From contig JAKJHU010000109.1 of assembly GCA_022316685.1 (NCBI GenBank), positions 1,240,001 through 1,304,000 of the forward strand: 64,000 nucleotides of DNA. The letters run 5' to 3'. A program made the position numbers and the translations under genes. The DNA is from Progne subis subis (lineage: Eukaryota; Chordata; Aves; Passeriformes; Hirundinidae). Positions 13,750 through 22,714 of this stretch are shown here, piece by piece. Position 1 is the stretch's first letter. Every line of letters begins with the position of its first letter. The notes under the pieces are model-generated. The model had not been told where the DNA came from, ran no database searches, and worked only from the letters and a program-made list of their open reading frames with translations.

Positions 13750-15525
13750 TTAACTCGCATCAATTTCTGGTTTGTGGTTATACACCTCTTCGAGTTCCTG
13801 ATATCGATTGTAGATCTTTTCTGCTGTACTTAGTTCTTTTATATTGGATGTTAAGGTTAACATATGTGTGGGCTTTTTGGTGTTAATTTCAGATATTTGG
13901 AGACTTGCTTGCACTGCGGAGGTGATGACCCGGATTAGGCAGGGTAGTAGGCAGGGGACAATGAGAAGGCTGGCTAATGCACTTAGGGCTATGAAACCCA
14001 CTTTTTTCCACCACGCCCCCTTTAAAGACCAGAAGTTGTCCCACCAGTCTATATTGAGTAACGGGGTCCATTCCTGATTTCCCACGTAAGCGACCTTCCT
14101 GATTTCTCTGGAAATGTTTTTAATTACTTCGCTCTTATCATCGATTTCGAGGCAGCATTCAGAGGTGTTGAACTTCCCACATATGCCACCCTCATCGGCT
14201 AACAGGTAGTCCACAGCCAACCTTATTTGATATACCACAGCCCTTGTTTGAGACAACTGTTGGCTGATGTGATCTAGGGCTAGGGCGGTGTTATTCGATA
14301 TAACTTCTAGGACTGCCTGTAGCCTGATGATCCGATTTAGCATATAGATGGGGGTTCGATATCCCCATGACCCATCCTGAGCCCATGTTGCTGGTCCATA
14401 TGTTTTTATAATTTTCTCAGGGGTCCAGATCTCTCCTTTCCAATTTTGGGAGCTGCCCATGTCCACTACTGTCCGTTTTGGTCTTTTTAGATTGTCATAT
14501 AGGGGTACTCCTAGGGTGTTTCCAGATTCGCGTGGTAGTAGGAAGAAAGCGGGCTTTATAATCCCCACAGTGCAACTACCTGCCCAGTTCCCGGGGAGAT
14601 ATGTATATGCTTTATCCCCACAGATCCAAAAGAAGTGCTCGGGGGCTCTCCAAGAAGTGTTCTGAGTGTCAAATGGGTGTTCCCAATATTTTGACATCTC
14701 CCTAATTCCCCAAAAGGGGTTAATTCCCCTGTCAGTGCATTGATGCAGCTGGTATATTTCATTATAAATGCATCCTGTCTCCTTCTTCCCAATTGACCAG
14801 TACGTGTCTGGTTCCCTAGGAATCCATTCTTGGGTAAGATCTTTTATTATTAGTGACCTTTTGCAAGCCATTCTTCCCACAAATGTTTTATACCGCTTGC
14901 CTGTTCTCTTTATGCATTCCTCTCCAATCACTTTTGATTTTAAGTCCCATTGTTCCTTTTTCCTTTCCCTAATGTGCGGGGGTTCTTGTCTCATTTTCTT
15001 CCACCTTAAGATGTCTAAGGGTGCTAAGCTTATTCCCTCCCAGGGCCACACATCTGCCATTTGGGTGCTCCCACAGATCCAACAATTGGTAAGATTTAAT
15101 TCATGACTGATCTTTTCAATTAGGTCAATGAATAGATTTCTATTGAGGGGTTCACTTACTTCAGCCTTTCTGACTGTTAATGGCTTTTCTTTTACCAGGT
15201 CCACTGCTCCTTTTAGGTTGCTTATCTCTTCTAAACAAAACCATTCTCTCATAGGGCATTCCCCGGTCAGACGTTGCTTAAACGTAGCTGCATTTCTAGC
15301 AATCCAATATTTCTTACCCTCCTCCTGGCAGGTGGTAAGTTGGTCAACATCAAAACAAGTGGGGTTTACGTTGGTGTGAACCCTAATTAAGGACTGTAAA
15401 TTTTCTCCATCATAGATGGGAGAGTAGCACTTTGAGCAGGAGGCCCCTTCTGCGCGCTCACTCGTTATTAGGACTAATATCAGTCCTATCAGTCTCCCCA
15501 AGAGTCCAGTATGAACCGCTCTCAT
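13750..15525 (-). CDS. env: Env glycoprotein precursor, intact (591 aa)
   Basis: Retroviral envelope precursor, expected to be cleaved into surface (SU) and membrane-anchored (TM) subunits. The frame opens upstream at a GTG; the first ATG, at 15525, gives a basic-hydrophobic signal peptide (about residues 1-27). SU carries a CWIC (CXXC) motif at 148-151, typical of gamma-type Env that bonds SU to TM. A conserved-looking segment around 300-325 contains CGDKAY, then PGNW. A furin-type RPKR site is at 348-351. TM has an immunosuppressive-type region followed by C449 and C457-C458, a hydrophobic anchor at about 509-534 and a 57-residue tail. Oddities: the sequence just after RPKR is not hydrophobic, and the cysteine spacing is C-X7-CC where C-X6-CC is usual. 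The TM core resembles the avian alpharetrovirus type more than the mammalian gamma type (recognition, not alignment). No stop or frameshift. Confidence 0.95.
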   Translation of the reverse strand: MRAVHTGLLGRLIGLILVLITSERAEGASCSKCYSPIYDGENLQSLIRVHTNVNPTCFDVDQLTTCQEEGKKYWIARNAATFKQRLTGECPMREWFCLEEISNLKGAVDLVKEKPLTVRKAEVSEPLNRNLFIDLIEKISHELNLTNCWICGSTQMADVWPWEGISLAPLDILRWKKMRQEPPHIRERKKEQWDLKSKVIGEECIKRTGKRYKTFVGRMACKRSLIIKDLTQEWIPREPDTYWSIGKKETGCIYNEIYQLHQCTDRGINPFWGIREMSKYWEHPFDTQNTSWRAPEHFFWICGDKAYTYLPGNWAGSCTVGIIKPAFFLLPRESGNTLGVPLYDNLKRPKRTVVDMGSSQNWKGEIWTPEKIIKTYGPATWAQDGSWGYRTPIYMLNRIIRLQAVLEVISNNTALALDHISQQLSQTRAVVYQIRLAVDYLLADEGGICGKFNTSECCLEIDDKSEVIKNISREIRKVAYVGNQEWTPLLNIDWWDNFWSLKGAWWKKVGFIALSALASLLIVPCLLPCLIRVITSAVQASLQISEINTKKPTHMLTLTSNIKELSTAEKIYNRYQELEEVYNHKPEIDAS

Positions 15526-15866
15526 TCTTGGTCTCACCTGGGCTTGCCTCTTGGGTCTCGGGGCTCTCTGGGTCCAGTCCCTAAGGTTCTTTATTTATTT
15601 TTCCCCTCACTTGGTTGTTAATTTGGTTATTCAGCCTTCCTAGGGAATGCTCTAGGAGAGAAATTTAGATTAATATCTCAGCTCACTTATCTGTTTATTC
15701 AACCACTTCCAACATCAACTAGACTTCTGTCACAACAAAGTTAACAATTCTTAACACTAACACAACAGCAAAGAACTTATAGTAACCCGCGACGCTTAAA
15801 TTAACCCTTTTTAATCACAGTTCTTTAAGTGTTTCCGGGATTTAACTGGGTTGTTCCGGTCTCTTA
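15526..15866 (-). other. Pol-env intergenic region of the provirus
   Basis: A 341-bp gap between the pol stop and the first env ATG, where many gammaretroviruses instead overlap the two genes. On the minus strand it contains two overlapping AATAAA motifs (plus coordinates 15590-15599) about 65 bp before env. I did not find an obvious splice acceptor with a strong pyrimidine tract here, so the env acceptor may lie inside pol. Confidence 0.7.
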
Positions 15867-18800
15867 CTAAGTTTTTGGTTTTCTTTTAAAAGTCAGTTTC
15901 AGTGAGTTCGGTTGTGATGTTACCGTCCACTCAGGAGGGTTAGTCGGATGGTCTAGGTTTGAGGGCTCACTCGGGGGTGACACGGGTCCTTTTATTCTCG
16001 TGATGTGTGTCCAGCCTTTTTCTTTGGTCCGTACAGCAGTATGGGTGGTAAGAAGCACCTGAAAAGGACCTTCAAATTTTGGGGTTAGTGGGGCAGTACT
16101 CCAGGATTTGATCAGCACCCAATCCCCAGGAGTAATCTGATGTACATTGGAATCAAGGGGGGAAGTTTGGGGAATATATCCTTTCACCCTGAGGTCTTCT
16201 AATGTTTTGCCAATTGTCTGCAGGTATCTTCGGGCTGCGGTGTCTCCTTCTATATATTTCCCAGTGCTGTAGGTGGTTAACAGAAAGGGGAGCCCAAACA
16301 TCATCTCATAAGGGGAAGCTCCTATATCTGATCTTGGTCTAGTTCTGACTCTTAGGAGAGCTAGGGGTAGACACTTAAGCCAATTCAATCGTGTTTCTTC
16401 AATTAATTTAGTCAGCACGTTTTTAAGAGTTTTGTTCATTCTTTCCACTCTCCCTGAACTCTGGGGATGCCAAGGGGTGTGCAATCTCCACTTTATTCCC
16501 AATTCTTCAACAGTTTGACGCAAAATTTTAGCTGTAAAATGAGATCCTCTGTCTGAATCGATATTGTTCACTAACCCATACCGAGGGATTATGTGTTCAA
16601 GGAGTATTCTCACGACTACTCCGGCTGTTTCTTTTCTAGTCGGGAATGCTTCTACCCAATGAGTGAGATGGTCAACTATTACCAATAGATGTTTGTAATT
16701 TTGAATCTGAGGCATTTCAGTAAAATCTACTTGAATGCTCTGGAATGGTCTTAGAGCTAGTTCCCTCCCTCCAGGTATTACTTTTCTCATCATTCGTTGG
16801 TTCACCTTTTGGCAAACTACACACCCTTGGGTTACAGCCTTGGCTAGGCTGTACACTCCTATGCAGAAATTTTCCTTTAGGAAATGATCACATAATCCCT
16901 GGGTTCCCCAGTGGGTTAGTTCATGAATTTCGGTTAGAATCCTTCTGGCTAGGGGCTTATTCAAAAACCTCCTGCCATCAGGAGTCAACCACTCCCCATG
17001 CTCTCCCTTTTTCATCCCTAGATCCTTGATAGCTTTTGACTCTGCTCCATCATATTTTGGTTTTTCTTCCCCTTCCTCCCCCTCTGAGGTTTCGCTCAGT
17101 GCTAGTATCCTAACTGGTCCTCTGGGATCTTGAGCTGCTCTTTTTGCCTCCTGGTCTGCCAATTGGTTCCCTTTCCCCTCAAAGGTGTTCTCCTTCTGAT
17201 GTCCTTTTACATGGACTACAGCAATTTCAATGGGTTTTAGTAAGGAGGTTAAAACTAATTTTATTATTTCTTTATGTACAAGATCTTTCCCTTTTGAGTT
17301 CAAATATCCCCGTTCCTCCCAAATTTTTCCAAAAGTATGGACTATCCCAAAAGCATATTTGGAATCGGTGTAAATAGTCCCCCGGTCTCCTTCTAATAGG
17401 TCCAATCCCCTTTTCACCGCATAGATCTCACAGAGTTGAGCGGACCAGCTCGAGGGTAACTTTCCTTTTTCCATGACTTGGATGTTTTCTACAGTTGACC
17501 CCTCAACTACGGCGTACCCTGAAATTCTCTTTCCTTCAAGCACCCTCGATGACCCGTCTGTGAATAGTCTCTTCCCATAGGGTAAAGGGGTGCTTTCTAG
17601 ATCTTCCCTCACTTTTGTCTGGAAATTCACGAGTTCCAGGCAATCATGCTCCAGTTCCGGAGGTGGTTCTCCAGAGAGAAACTGTGCAGGGTTCAAATTT
17701 TTGGAAGTTGTTAGACTCAGATTTTCTGAGTTCATTAATGTGACCTCATATTTGAGTATTCGGGAATCAGTTACCCATCCCGGGGCTTTCTGGCTCAGGA
17801 CAGTTTTTATGTCATGTGGTGTGTGGACCCGTATCTTCCCATTTAATGTTAGTTTTTGGGACTCCTCGACCAACATTGCGGTGGCAGCTATGGCTTGTAG
17901 GCAGGTCGGCCATCCTCGAGCTACGGGATCTAATATCTTAGAGAGGAAAGCGATAGGCTTTTTACATCCTCCCCACTCCTGAGCTATTACACCATAGGCT
18001 ACTCCCCCTTCGGTGTTTACAAATAGGTCAAATTCCTTCTTTAAATCTGGCAAGCTCAGGACAGGAGCTGTGGACAATTTATTCTTTAGTTCCTTCAACT
18101 GTTTCTCATCATCCTGTGTCCACTCCATGGGCTCTGGATTCACTAGTTTGCTATACAGGAACTTTACACTCTGGGTGTACTCGTCGATCCACAGTCTGCA
18201 ATACCCAAAAAGGCCCAATAGTTTTCTTATGTCTCTTTTGGTTCTTGGGGTAGGTATTGCTATTATTCCTGCAATTCTCTCAGGGCTCAATTTCTTGTAT
18301 CCTCTGCCAATCAAATGCCCTAAATAGGTTACTTCTGATCTTACGAATTGCAGTTTCTTTTTTGACACTTTTAATCCCTTTTCCCCTAGGAAATTCAGGA
18401 GTTGAATACTGGTGGTTCTTACTTCAATTTGGCTTCCTCCTGAAATCAGTAAATCGTCTACATATTGTAGGATCTGCACCTGTCCTTCGGGGGTGAACTG
18501 CTCCAACAGCTCTTCTAAGGCTTGCCCGAATAAATTTGGTGACTCTGTGAAACCCTGTGGTAGGCGTGTCCATCTTAGCTGTTGTTTTCTTTTTGTTTTA
18601 GGGTGGTCCCATTCAAAAGCGAACCAGTCCCGGCTCTCCTCCGCTAAAGGGCATGCCCAGAATGCATCTTTTAAATCTATGATTGTAAACCAGGCATGCT
18701 CTCGGGGGATCTGGCTCAAGAGGGTATACGGGTTAGGGACTACAGGATGTTTAGCGATAGTTCTCTTATTGATTTCCCGCAGATCTTGAACTAATCGATA

Positions 18801-19436
18801 TTTCCCCTCAGCTTTCTTTACAGCTAAGATGGGGGTGTTATGGGGGGACATACATGGCTCTAGAATGCCCTCCTTTAAAAGCTGTTCGATAATGGGGGTT
18901 AGCCCTTTCTTCCCTTCTAAAGATATTGGATATTGTTTTACTCTGATGGGAGGAGTTCCTGGCTGCATTTCTATTTTTATTGGGGGGATATTAAGGAGGC
19001 CGCTCTTCCCTCCTTCTGCCCATACCTTTGGGTTTATCTTTTCTAAATCCTCGGCAGTCAATTTCATGATTTTTACCCTCATTCTGCCTTCCTGGGGGAT
19101 AATTCCCACTCCCAATTGCACTTGTAAGTCCCGTCCTAATAGATTGCTTTCTAAGTCCGGCAGATAAATGAAATCGGTCACTATTCGTTTTGAATTCCCT
19201 TTTACTTCCACCCCTTCTATAATCGAGGCTGTGAACGGTTTCCCTTCTGCCCCCATAACCTCACATATCTTTGTTCCAATGCTAACTCCTACTGGAAGTT
19301 TCTTGATGCTGGACCGGTCCGCCCCAGTGTCCACTAAAAATTCAAATTCCTCGTGTTGGGGACCCACTTCAAAATTTACTATGGGCTCCTCTTGATGGTA
19401 CATCGGGTCCCCTAGTGTGTAGAGCCCATGACACCC
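15867..19436 (-). CDS. pol: Pol polyprotein (protease, reverse transcriptase, RNase H, integrase), reached by UAG readthrough
   Basis: The frame runs open from the base after the gag UAG to the stop at 15867; its first Met codon is at 19403, from which it is 1178 codons. Counting from that Met: protease DTGAD at 25-29; RT with D243, LPQGF at 281-285 and YVDD at 314-317; RNase H acidic residues D616, E659, D680 and D750; integrase zinc site H827, H831, C861, C864; integrase catalytic D893, D951, E987, where D951 to E987 is the canonical D-X35-E spacing; and a GPF motif at 1112-1114 as in gammaretroviral integrases. Every catalytic residue I can place is present. No initiation of its own is expected: Pol should be made as Gag-Pol by occasional decoding of the UAG. 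Length and domain order are normal for a gammaretrovirus. Confidence 0.96.
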   Translation of the reverse strand, partial: GCHGLYTLGDPMYHQEEPIVNFEVGPQHEEFEFLVDTGADRSSIKKLPVGVSIGTKICEVMGAEGKPFTASIIEGVEVKGNSKRIVTDFIYLPDLESNLLGRDLQVQLGVGIIPQEGRMRVKIMKLTAEDLEKINPKVWAEGGKSGLLNIPPIKIEMQPGTPPIRVKQYPISLEGKKGLTPIIEQLLKEGILEPCMSPHNTPILAVKKAEGKYRLVQDLREINKRTIAKHPVVPNPYTLLSQIPREHAWFTIIDLKDAFWACPLAEESRDWFAFEWDHPKTKRKQQLRWTRLPQGFTESPNLFGQALEELLEQFTPEGQVQILQYVDDLLISGGSQIEVRTTSIQLLNFLGEKGLKVSKKKLQFVRSEVTYLGHLIGRGYKKLSPERIAGIIAIPTPRTKRDIRKLLGLFGYCRLWIDEYTQSVKFLYSKLVNPEPMEWTQDDEKQLKELKNKLSTAPVLSLPDLKKEFDLFVNTEGGVAYGVIAQEWGGCKKPIAFLSKILDPVARGWPTCLQAIAATAMLVEESQKLTLNGKIRVHTPHDIKTVLSQKAPGWVTDSRILKYEVTLMNSENLSLTTSKNLNPAQFLSGEPPPELEHDCLELVNFQTKVREDLESTPLPYGKRLFTDGSSRVLEGKRISGYAVVEGSTVENIQVMEKGKLPSSWSAQLCEIYAVKRGLDLLEGDRGTIYTDSKYAFGIVHTFGKIWEERGYLNSKGKDLVHKEIIKLVLTSLLKPIEIAVVHVKGHQKENTFEGKGNQLADQEAKRAAQDPRGPVRILALSETSEGEEGEEKPKYDGAESKAIKDLGMKKGEHGEWLTPDGRRFLNKPLARRILTEIHELTHWGTQGLCDHFLKENFCIGVYSLAKAVTQGCVVCQKVNQRMMRKVIPGGRELALRPFQSIQVDFTEMPQIQNYKHLLVIVDHLTHWVEAFPTRKETAGVVVRILLEHIIPRYGLVNNIDSDRGSHFTAKILRQTVEELGIKWRLHTPWHPQSSGRVERMNKTLKNVLTKLIEETRLNWLKCLPLALLRVRTRPRSDIGASPYEMMFGLPFLLTTYSTGKYIEGDTAARRYLQTIGKTLEDLRVKGYIPQTSPLDSNVHQITPGDWVLIKSWSTAPLTPKFEGPFQVLLTTHTAVRTKEKGWTHITRIKGPVSPPSEPSNLDHPTNPPEWTVTSQPNSLKLTFKRKPKT

Positions 19437-19439
19437 CTA
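19358..19439 (-). promoter_or_regulatory. Gag-pol stop-codon readthrough element with predicted pseudoknot
   Basis: Gag ends in UAG at 19437-19439 followed by G, and pol continues in the same frame. Seven bases further, an 8-bp stem can form between 19422-19429 and 19381-19388 (ATGGGCTC with GAGCCCAT). Part of its loop (19405-19412, GGGGACCC) is exactly complementary to 19358-19365 (GGGTCCCC), giving a second 8-bp stem and an H-type pseudoknot topology. Gammaretroviruses use a pseudoknot about 8 nt after the gag UAG to drive readthrough. Odd point: 16 unpaired bases separate the two stems, where the classic fold stacks them closely. Folding is inferred from complementarity only. Confidence 0.75.
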
Positions 19440-21290
19440 ATCTTCATTGTTCCCCCCTTTTAATAACCTCTCCAAGGCATCCTGTTCTTTTGTCATTGCT
19501 TCATCGAAGGTCAGTTTTTGACAATCTCTCTTTATATGCCCGATCTCCCCACAATAGAAACATTTCCTATCTTCTCCTGGCCTTCCAAGGGTTTTCCAGG
19601 GTGGTAAGGTCCTTCTTTTCCCTGGCTTGATGTTCCTCCGATCGGGAGGGTTTGGATCTTGTACCGCTTCTATGCTTTCTTTAGCCACAGCTATCATTAT
19701 TCTCGCTTTGGCTTTAGCTTTTTCCTCCTCCCTTCTCAGATAGACTCTCAAAGCCTCCCTTAGTAGTTCATTTATACCTTTTTCCTGCCAATCCTCCATC
19801 TTTTCTAATTTTCTCCTAATGTCGGGCCAGGACTTGGTGACGAACTGTGTTTTTAACAGCACTTGGCCCTCGGGACTATCGGGATCTATACTCGAGTAAA
19901 GCTGGAAATTTCTTTTCAGCCTGTTCAGCCAGGCTGCGGGGGTTTCGTCTTTCCCCTGCATGTTATCAAAGGCTAATTTGGTGTTACTGTTGCGGGGAAC
20001 TGACTCTTTTATGCCCTTGACCATCAGACTTCTATAATCATCCATGCTCCTCCTGTCCTCCTCCCTGTTTGGATTCCACCTCGGATCTATGATTGGTAGT
20101 TTATAATCACCTGGGGGACCCGTTCTGTTTTCCCTTTCCCAGACCTTCATCCCTGCTGTTCTGATCATCCTGACTTCTTCCGGGCTGAACAAGATTTTTA
20201 AAATTGAATTCAGCTCTTCCCATGTGTACGTATTGGGGCCTAAAAATTGGTCCACTTGGTTTGACACTCCCACGGGGTCCTCTACCAGGTTTCCTAGCTC
20301 TTTCTTAAAATTCCTCACTTCCGATGCGGTCAGGGGAGCATTCACAAATCCGACCCCTCCGGCGACTCCACCCATTGGGACTTCCCTTAAGGGAAAGAGT
20401 TTAGTTCTCGACCGGGTGTTATAGCCGGGCCCTTCTGGGATTTCAGTCACTCCTATTGGGTTGGTACTATTATGGTCATTACTGGGAGAGGGCTCCGCAT
20501 TTGAGGTAGAATGGCCTAGCTCCCAATTAGGAGGTGGAGCGGGGAGTTTGGATGGTGACGGGGAGGACACAGGATTCGGAGGGACTGACGGTGGGACTGA
20601 AGAAGGGATAGAAGGAGTTACGGAGTTGTAGAAGGGGTTTCTGTTAGAACGATGGGTTGTTACTGTTAGGGGTGCGTTCTCGGAAAAGTTTATGGCACCT
20701 ACTAGAGGTATATCTGCAAAAAAATTAGTCCCCACTGGGGACGTGTTCACAGAAAAATTAGTTGATGGGGAATTAGGTACAGGGGAGGGAACTAGTGAGG
20801 AAGGGGTCATTGGAGTTTGGGGATTTTGAGGGCTAACTTGGGGTAGATCGGGATAAACAGGAGGAGGGGGTAAATGCTCAAGAGGGTCCCATACAGGACT
20901 AACCTCCTCTTTCTCTTCCTTACTCTTCCTTCCCTTTTCTTGCAGCTTGCATATTTTTACTTTTTCAGTGTCCGAATCTAAACGCAGCCAGCAAGCGGCA
21001 TATCTTAGTTGCTCTGTATCTATTTCCCCTTGGGCTCTCAAATGCTGATTTAACTGTGAGCACATCCAAGGGTCGGTGGTCCCGTACCATGGCCATTCCC
21101 CAGGTAGATTGAGGGTTGGCCAAATCTCTACGCAATAATGTATCATCTTTATTTTGTTTAAGGTTTTAGTTCTCTCGCTGTTATCCCACTGTCCTAACAT
21201 CTTTCCTAGTGGGCTGTCGGGAGGGATGTTGGCCACCTTCCCTTTTCCTTTCTTCCTGTCTTTCCTCGTTTTGCTCCCACACACACCCAT
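19437..21290 (-). CDS. gag: Gag polyprotein, intact (617 aa)
   Basis: Structural precursor for matrix, a proline-rich p12-like part, capsid and nucleocapsid. The open frame extends two codons upstream to a GTG, but the ATG at 21290 gives MGVCGSK, a good N-myristoylation signal with Gly2 and Ser6, so I chose it. Matrix is about 1-125. A proline/serine-rich stretch at about 130-290 has a PPVY late-domain motif (PPxY) at 143-146. Capsid follows from about 300 with a motif region near 445-500 resembling the major homology region. A charged, coiled-coil-like helix spans about 508-540. One CCHC zinc knuckle lies at C577, C580, H585, C590. One knuckle, PPxY and the same-frame UAG stop are gammaretroviral traits. 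Longer than the usual 520-540 residues, mostly through the proline-rich part. Confidence 0.95.
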   Translation of the reverse strand: MGVCGSKTRKDRKKGKGKVANIPPDSPLGKMLGQWDNSERTKTLNKIKMIHYCVEIWPTLNLPGEWPWYGTTDPWMCSQLNQHLRAQGEIDTEQLRYAACWLRLDSDTEKVKICKLQEKGRKSKEEKEEVSPVWDPLEHLPPPPVYPDLPQVSPQNPQTPMTPSSLVPSPVPNSPSTNFSVNTSPVGTNFFADIPLVGAINFSENAPLTVTTHRSNRNPFYNSVTPSIPSSVPPSVPPNPVSSPSPSKLPAPPPNWELGHSTSNAEPSPSNDHNSTNPIGVTEIPEGPGYNTRSRTKLFPLREVPMGGVAGGVGFVNAPLTASEVRNFKKELGNLVEDPVGVSNQVDQFLGPNTYTWEELNSILKILFSPEEVRMIRTAGMKVWERENRTGPPGDYKLPIIDPRWNPNREEDRRSMDDYRSLMVKGIKESVPRNSNTKLAFDNMQGKDETPAAWLNRLKRNFQLYSSIDPDSPEGQVLLKTQFVTKSWPDIRRKLEKMEDWQEKGINELLREALRVYLRREEEKAKAKARIMIAVAKESIEAVQDPNPPDRRNIKPGKRRTLPPWKTLGRPGEDRKCFYCGEIGHIKRDCQKLTFDEAMTKEQDALERLLKGGNNED

Positions 21291-22692
21291 CCTCACTTGG
21301 TCAACTTAAGACTTTTTACAATGCCCTTACCCGAACGGAAAGTTTAATACCGGGCAACACAAATCAAAATTGTTTGACCTTTTCGTAAACTAAACCTTGT
21401 ACGGTGCCCCTACTCGAAAGGAAAGTTAAAGACGGGCAACTAAAACCCGAAAAACCCACTCACTCCCTGGATAGCCGGTAAGCCTGCCCTTAAGGCCCCC
21501 GCCACTATCCCTCTTTCACCCCAAGGGACCCGTAAGTAGCCCACTGCTACTGCCTGCCGATCCCCCGGATAGCCCGCCTGCCCCCTTGACCCTGCAGCCG
21601 GATGGAGCAACTCTCCCCGCCCACTGCAGGTCCCACACCCAGATCTGGGGTCTGGAATACCCCCGCCCAGTACAGGCCTTCCACCTGTACCCAGTAGCGT
21701 ATTCCCCCTTGACCCCGACCAATGTGGGATACCGAGCCGCAGCCACTATCCCTCTCTCGCTTCTCGCTGTCAAGCGAATCCCCGTAAGCAGCCGGTCGAC
21801 CGGGGCCCAAGGTACCAGGCGCTACTTACTGCCGGGATTCGGACAGTCGTCGCACGACTCACCCACACACCCTATCTTTGAGTCTCTCGTGCTTGTCAAG
21901 ACTCCCCTCCTTTCACACCCCGCACCCGGGACAGCGTCCTGTCCTCCCGCCGGTGCGCTGCACCCGGACAGCATAGACACCCCCGACCAGTGGTACCTCT
22001 CCGCACTCCGGTCACCCCCGCCCAGTGCGACACCCTTCCACCCGGACAGCGTGTCTACCCCCGACCAATGCAGGTCCCCTGTGCCCGGTAGCGTGTTCCC
22101 TCCCTGGAACACCCCCGCCCAGCACAAGGCTTACACTCCCGGCTCCCACTATCCTACACCCAGAAGGTGCACCCCCTCGTTGCCAGCCTGTAGGCCCGCC
22201 CTCAGGACCCCAGCCGCTGCGCTAAGGTGCTAGCCTGTAGGCCCGCCCTCAGGGCCCAGCTGCTGCGCTCTATTGTGGGGGGGGGATCCCCAGTGGGGCC
22301 TTCCTCAATCACCTATCTCCCTCTCACAGGCCACTTACACCTACTCTTTCCTCCGCCTGTTCGGAGGGGGGCCCACTATGCCCCTGGAGGCGCCTCACTC
22401 GCTCAGGCTTCACTCGCTTCCCCCTGTTCCCGGCCGGTCCCCTCGCGGGAATCCGAAACCGCGGTACTAAGGGGTCCGCACTCGCTTCGGGGGTCCGAGC
22501 TGCCGGCCCCCGTCTCACTCACTCTCCACTCGCTCGCCTCCACTCCCGCCACCGGCTATACTTACCGGCGCTCCTCGGCGCTGTCCCTCTGCGGCGGTGT
22601 CCCTCGTCGCTGGGTCCGGAGCTCGCCAGCTGTCCCAGGAGTCCCAAGTCGGGCGGCGCCTTCCCTTCCTGGGTCCTCTTCTGGGCGTGGCG
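21291..22692 (-). other. Proviral 5' leader, long, GC-rich and repetitive
   Basis: About 1.4 kb between the primer site and the gag ATG, roughly double what is usual. It should hold the packaging signal and the splice donor. Internal direct repeats are visible. One pair near 21317-21356 and 21400-21440 shares a core containing GGAAAGTT and then CGGGCAAC. A 22-bp block at 22185 recurs at 22232 (47-bp period). Imperfect copies of a segment containing CCCCCGCCCAGT and CCCCGACCA recur at about 21660-21725, 21980-22080 and 22110. Several overlapping small frames on both strands, up to 215 codons on the plus strand, reflect the low stop density of GC-rich repeats and are not called as genes. Confidence 0.75.
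22560..22568 (-). promoter_or_regulatory. Likely major splice donor of the provirus
   Basis: The minus strand reads GCCG/GTAAGTATAG across this site, a near-perfect 5' splice site whose intron would begin at 22565. It lies about 130 bp after the primer-binding site, where retroviruses place the donor used for spliced env mRNA. The matching acceptor was not identified. Confidence 0.6.
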
Positions 22693-22710
22693 ATCCCGGA
22701 CGAGCCCCCA
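22693..22710 (-). promoter_or_regulatory. Primer-binding site, tRNA-Pro type
   Basis: The minus strand reads TGGGGGCTCGTCCGGGAT, the 18-base site complementary to the 3' end of tRNA-Pro, as used by murine leukaemia-type gammaretroviruses. It sits 4 bases (ATTT) after the end of the 5' LTR and appears to match at every position. Confidence 0.95.
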
Positions 22711-22714
22711 AAAT

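Noticed and set aside
15525..15537. Env start at the upstream GTG (15537)
   Set aside because: A normal ATG lies four codons downstream in a better position for a signal peptide; vertebrate ribosomes rarely use GTG.
21586..22233. 215-codon plus-strand open frame in the provirus leader
   Set aside because: It is antisense to the virus, begins in GC-rich repeats with few stop codons, and has composition (Pro/Ser/Thr/His) expected of such DNA. No domain, no promoter evidence.
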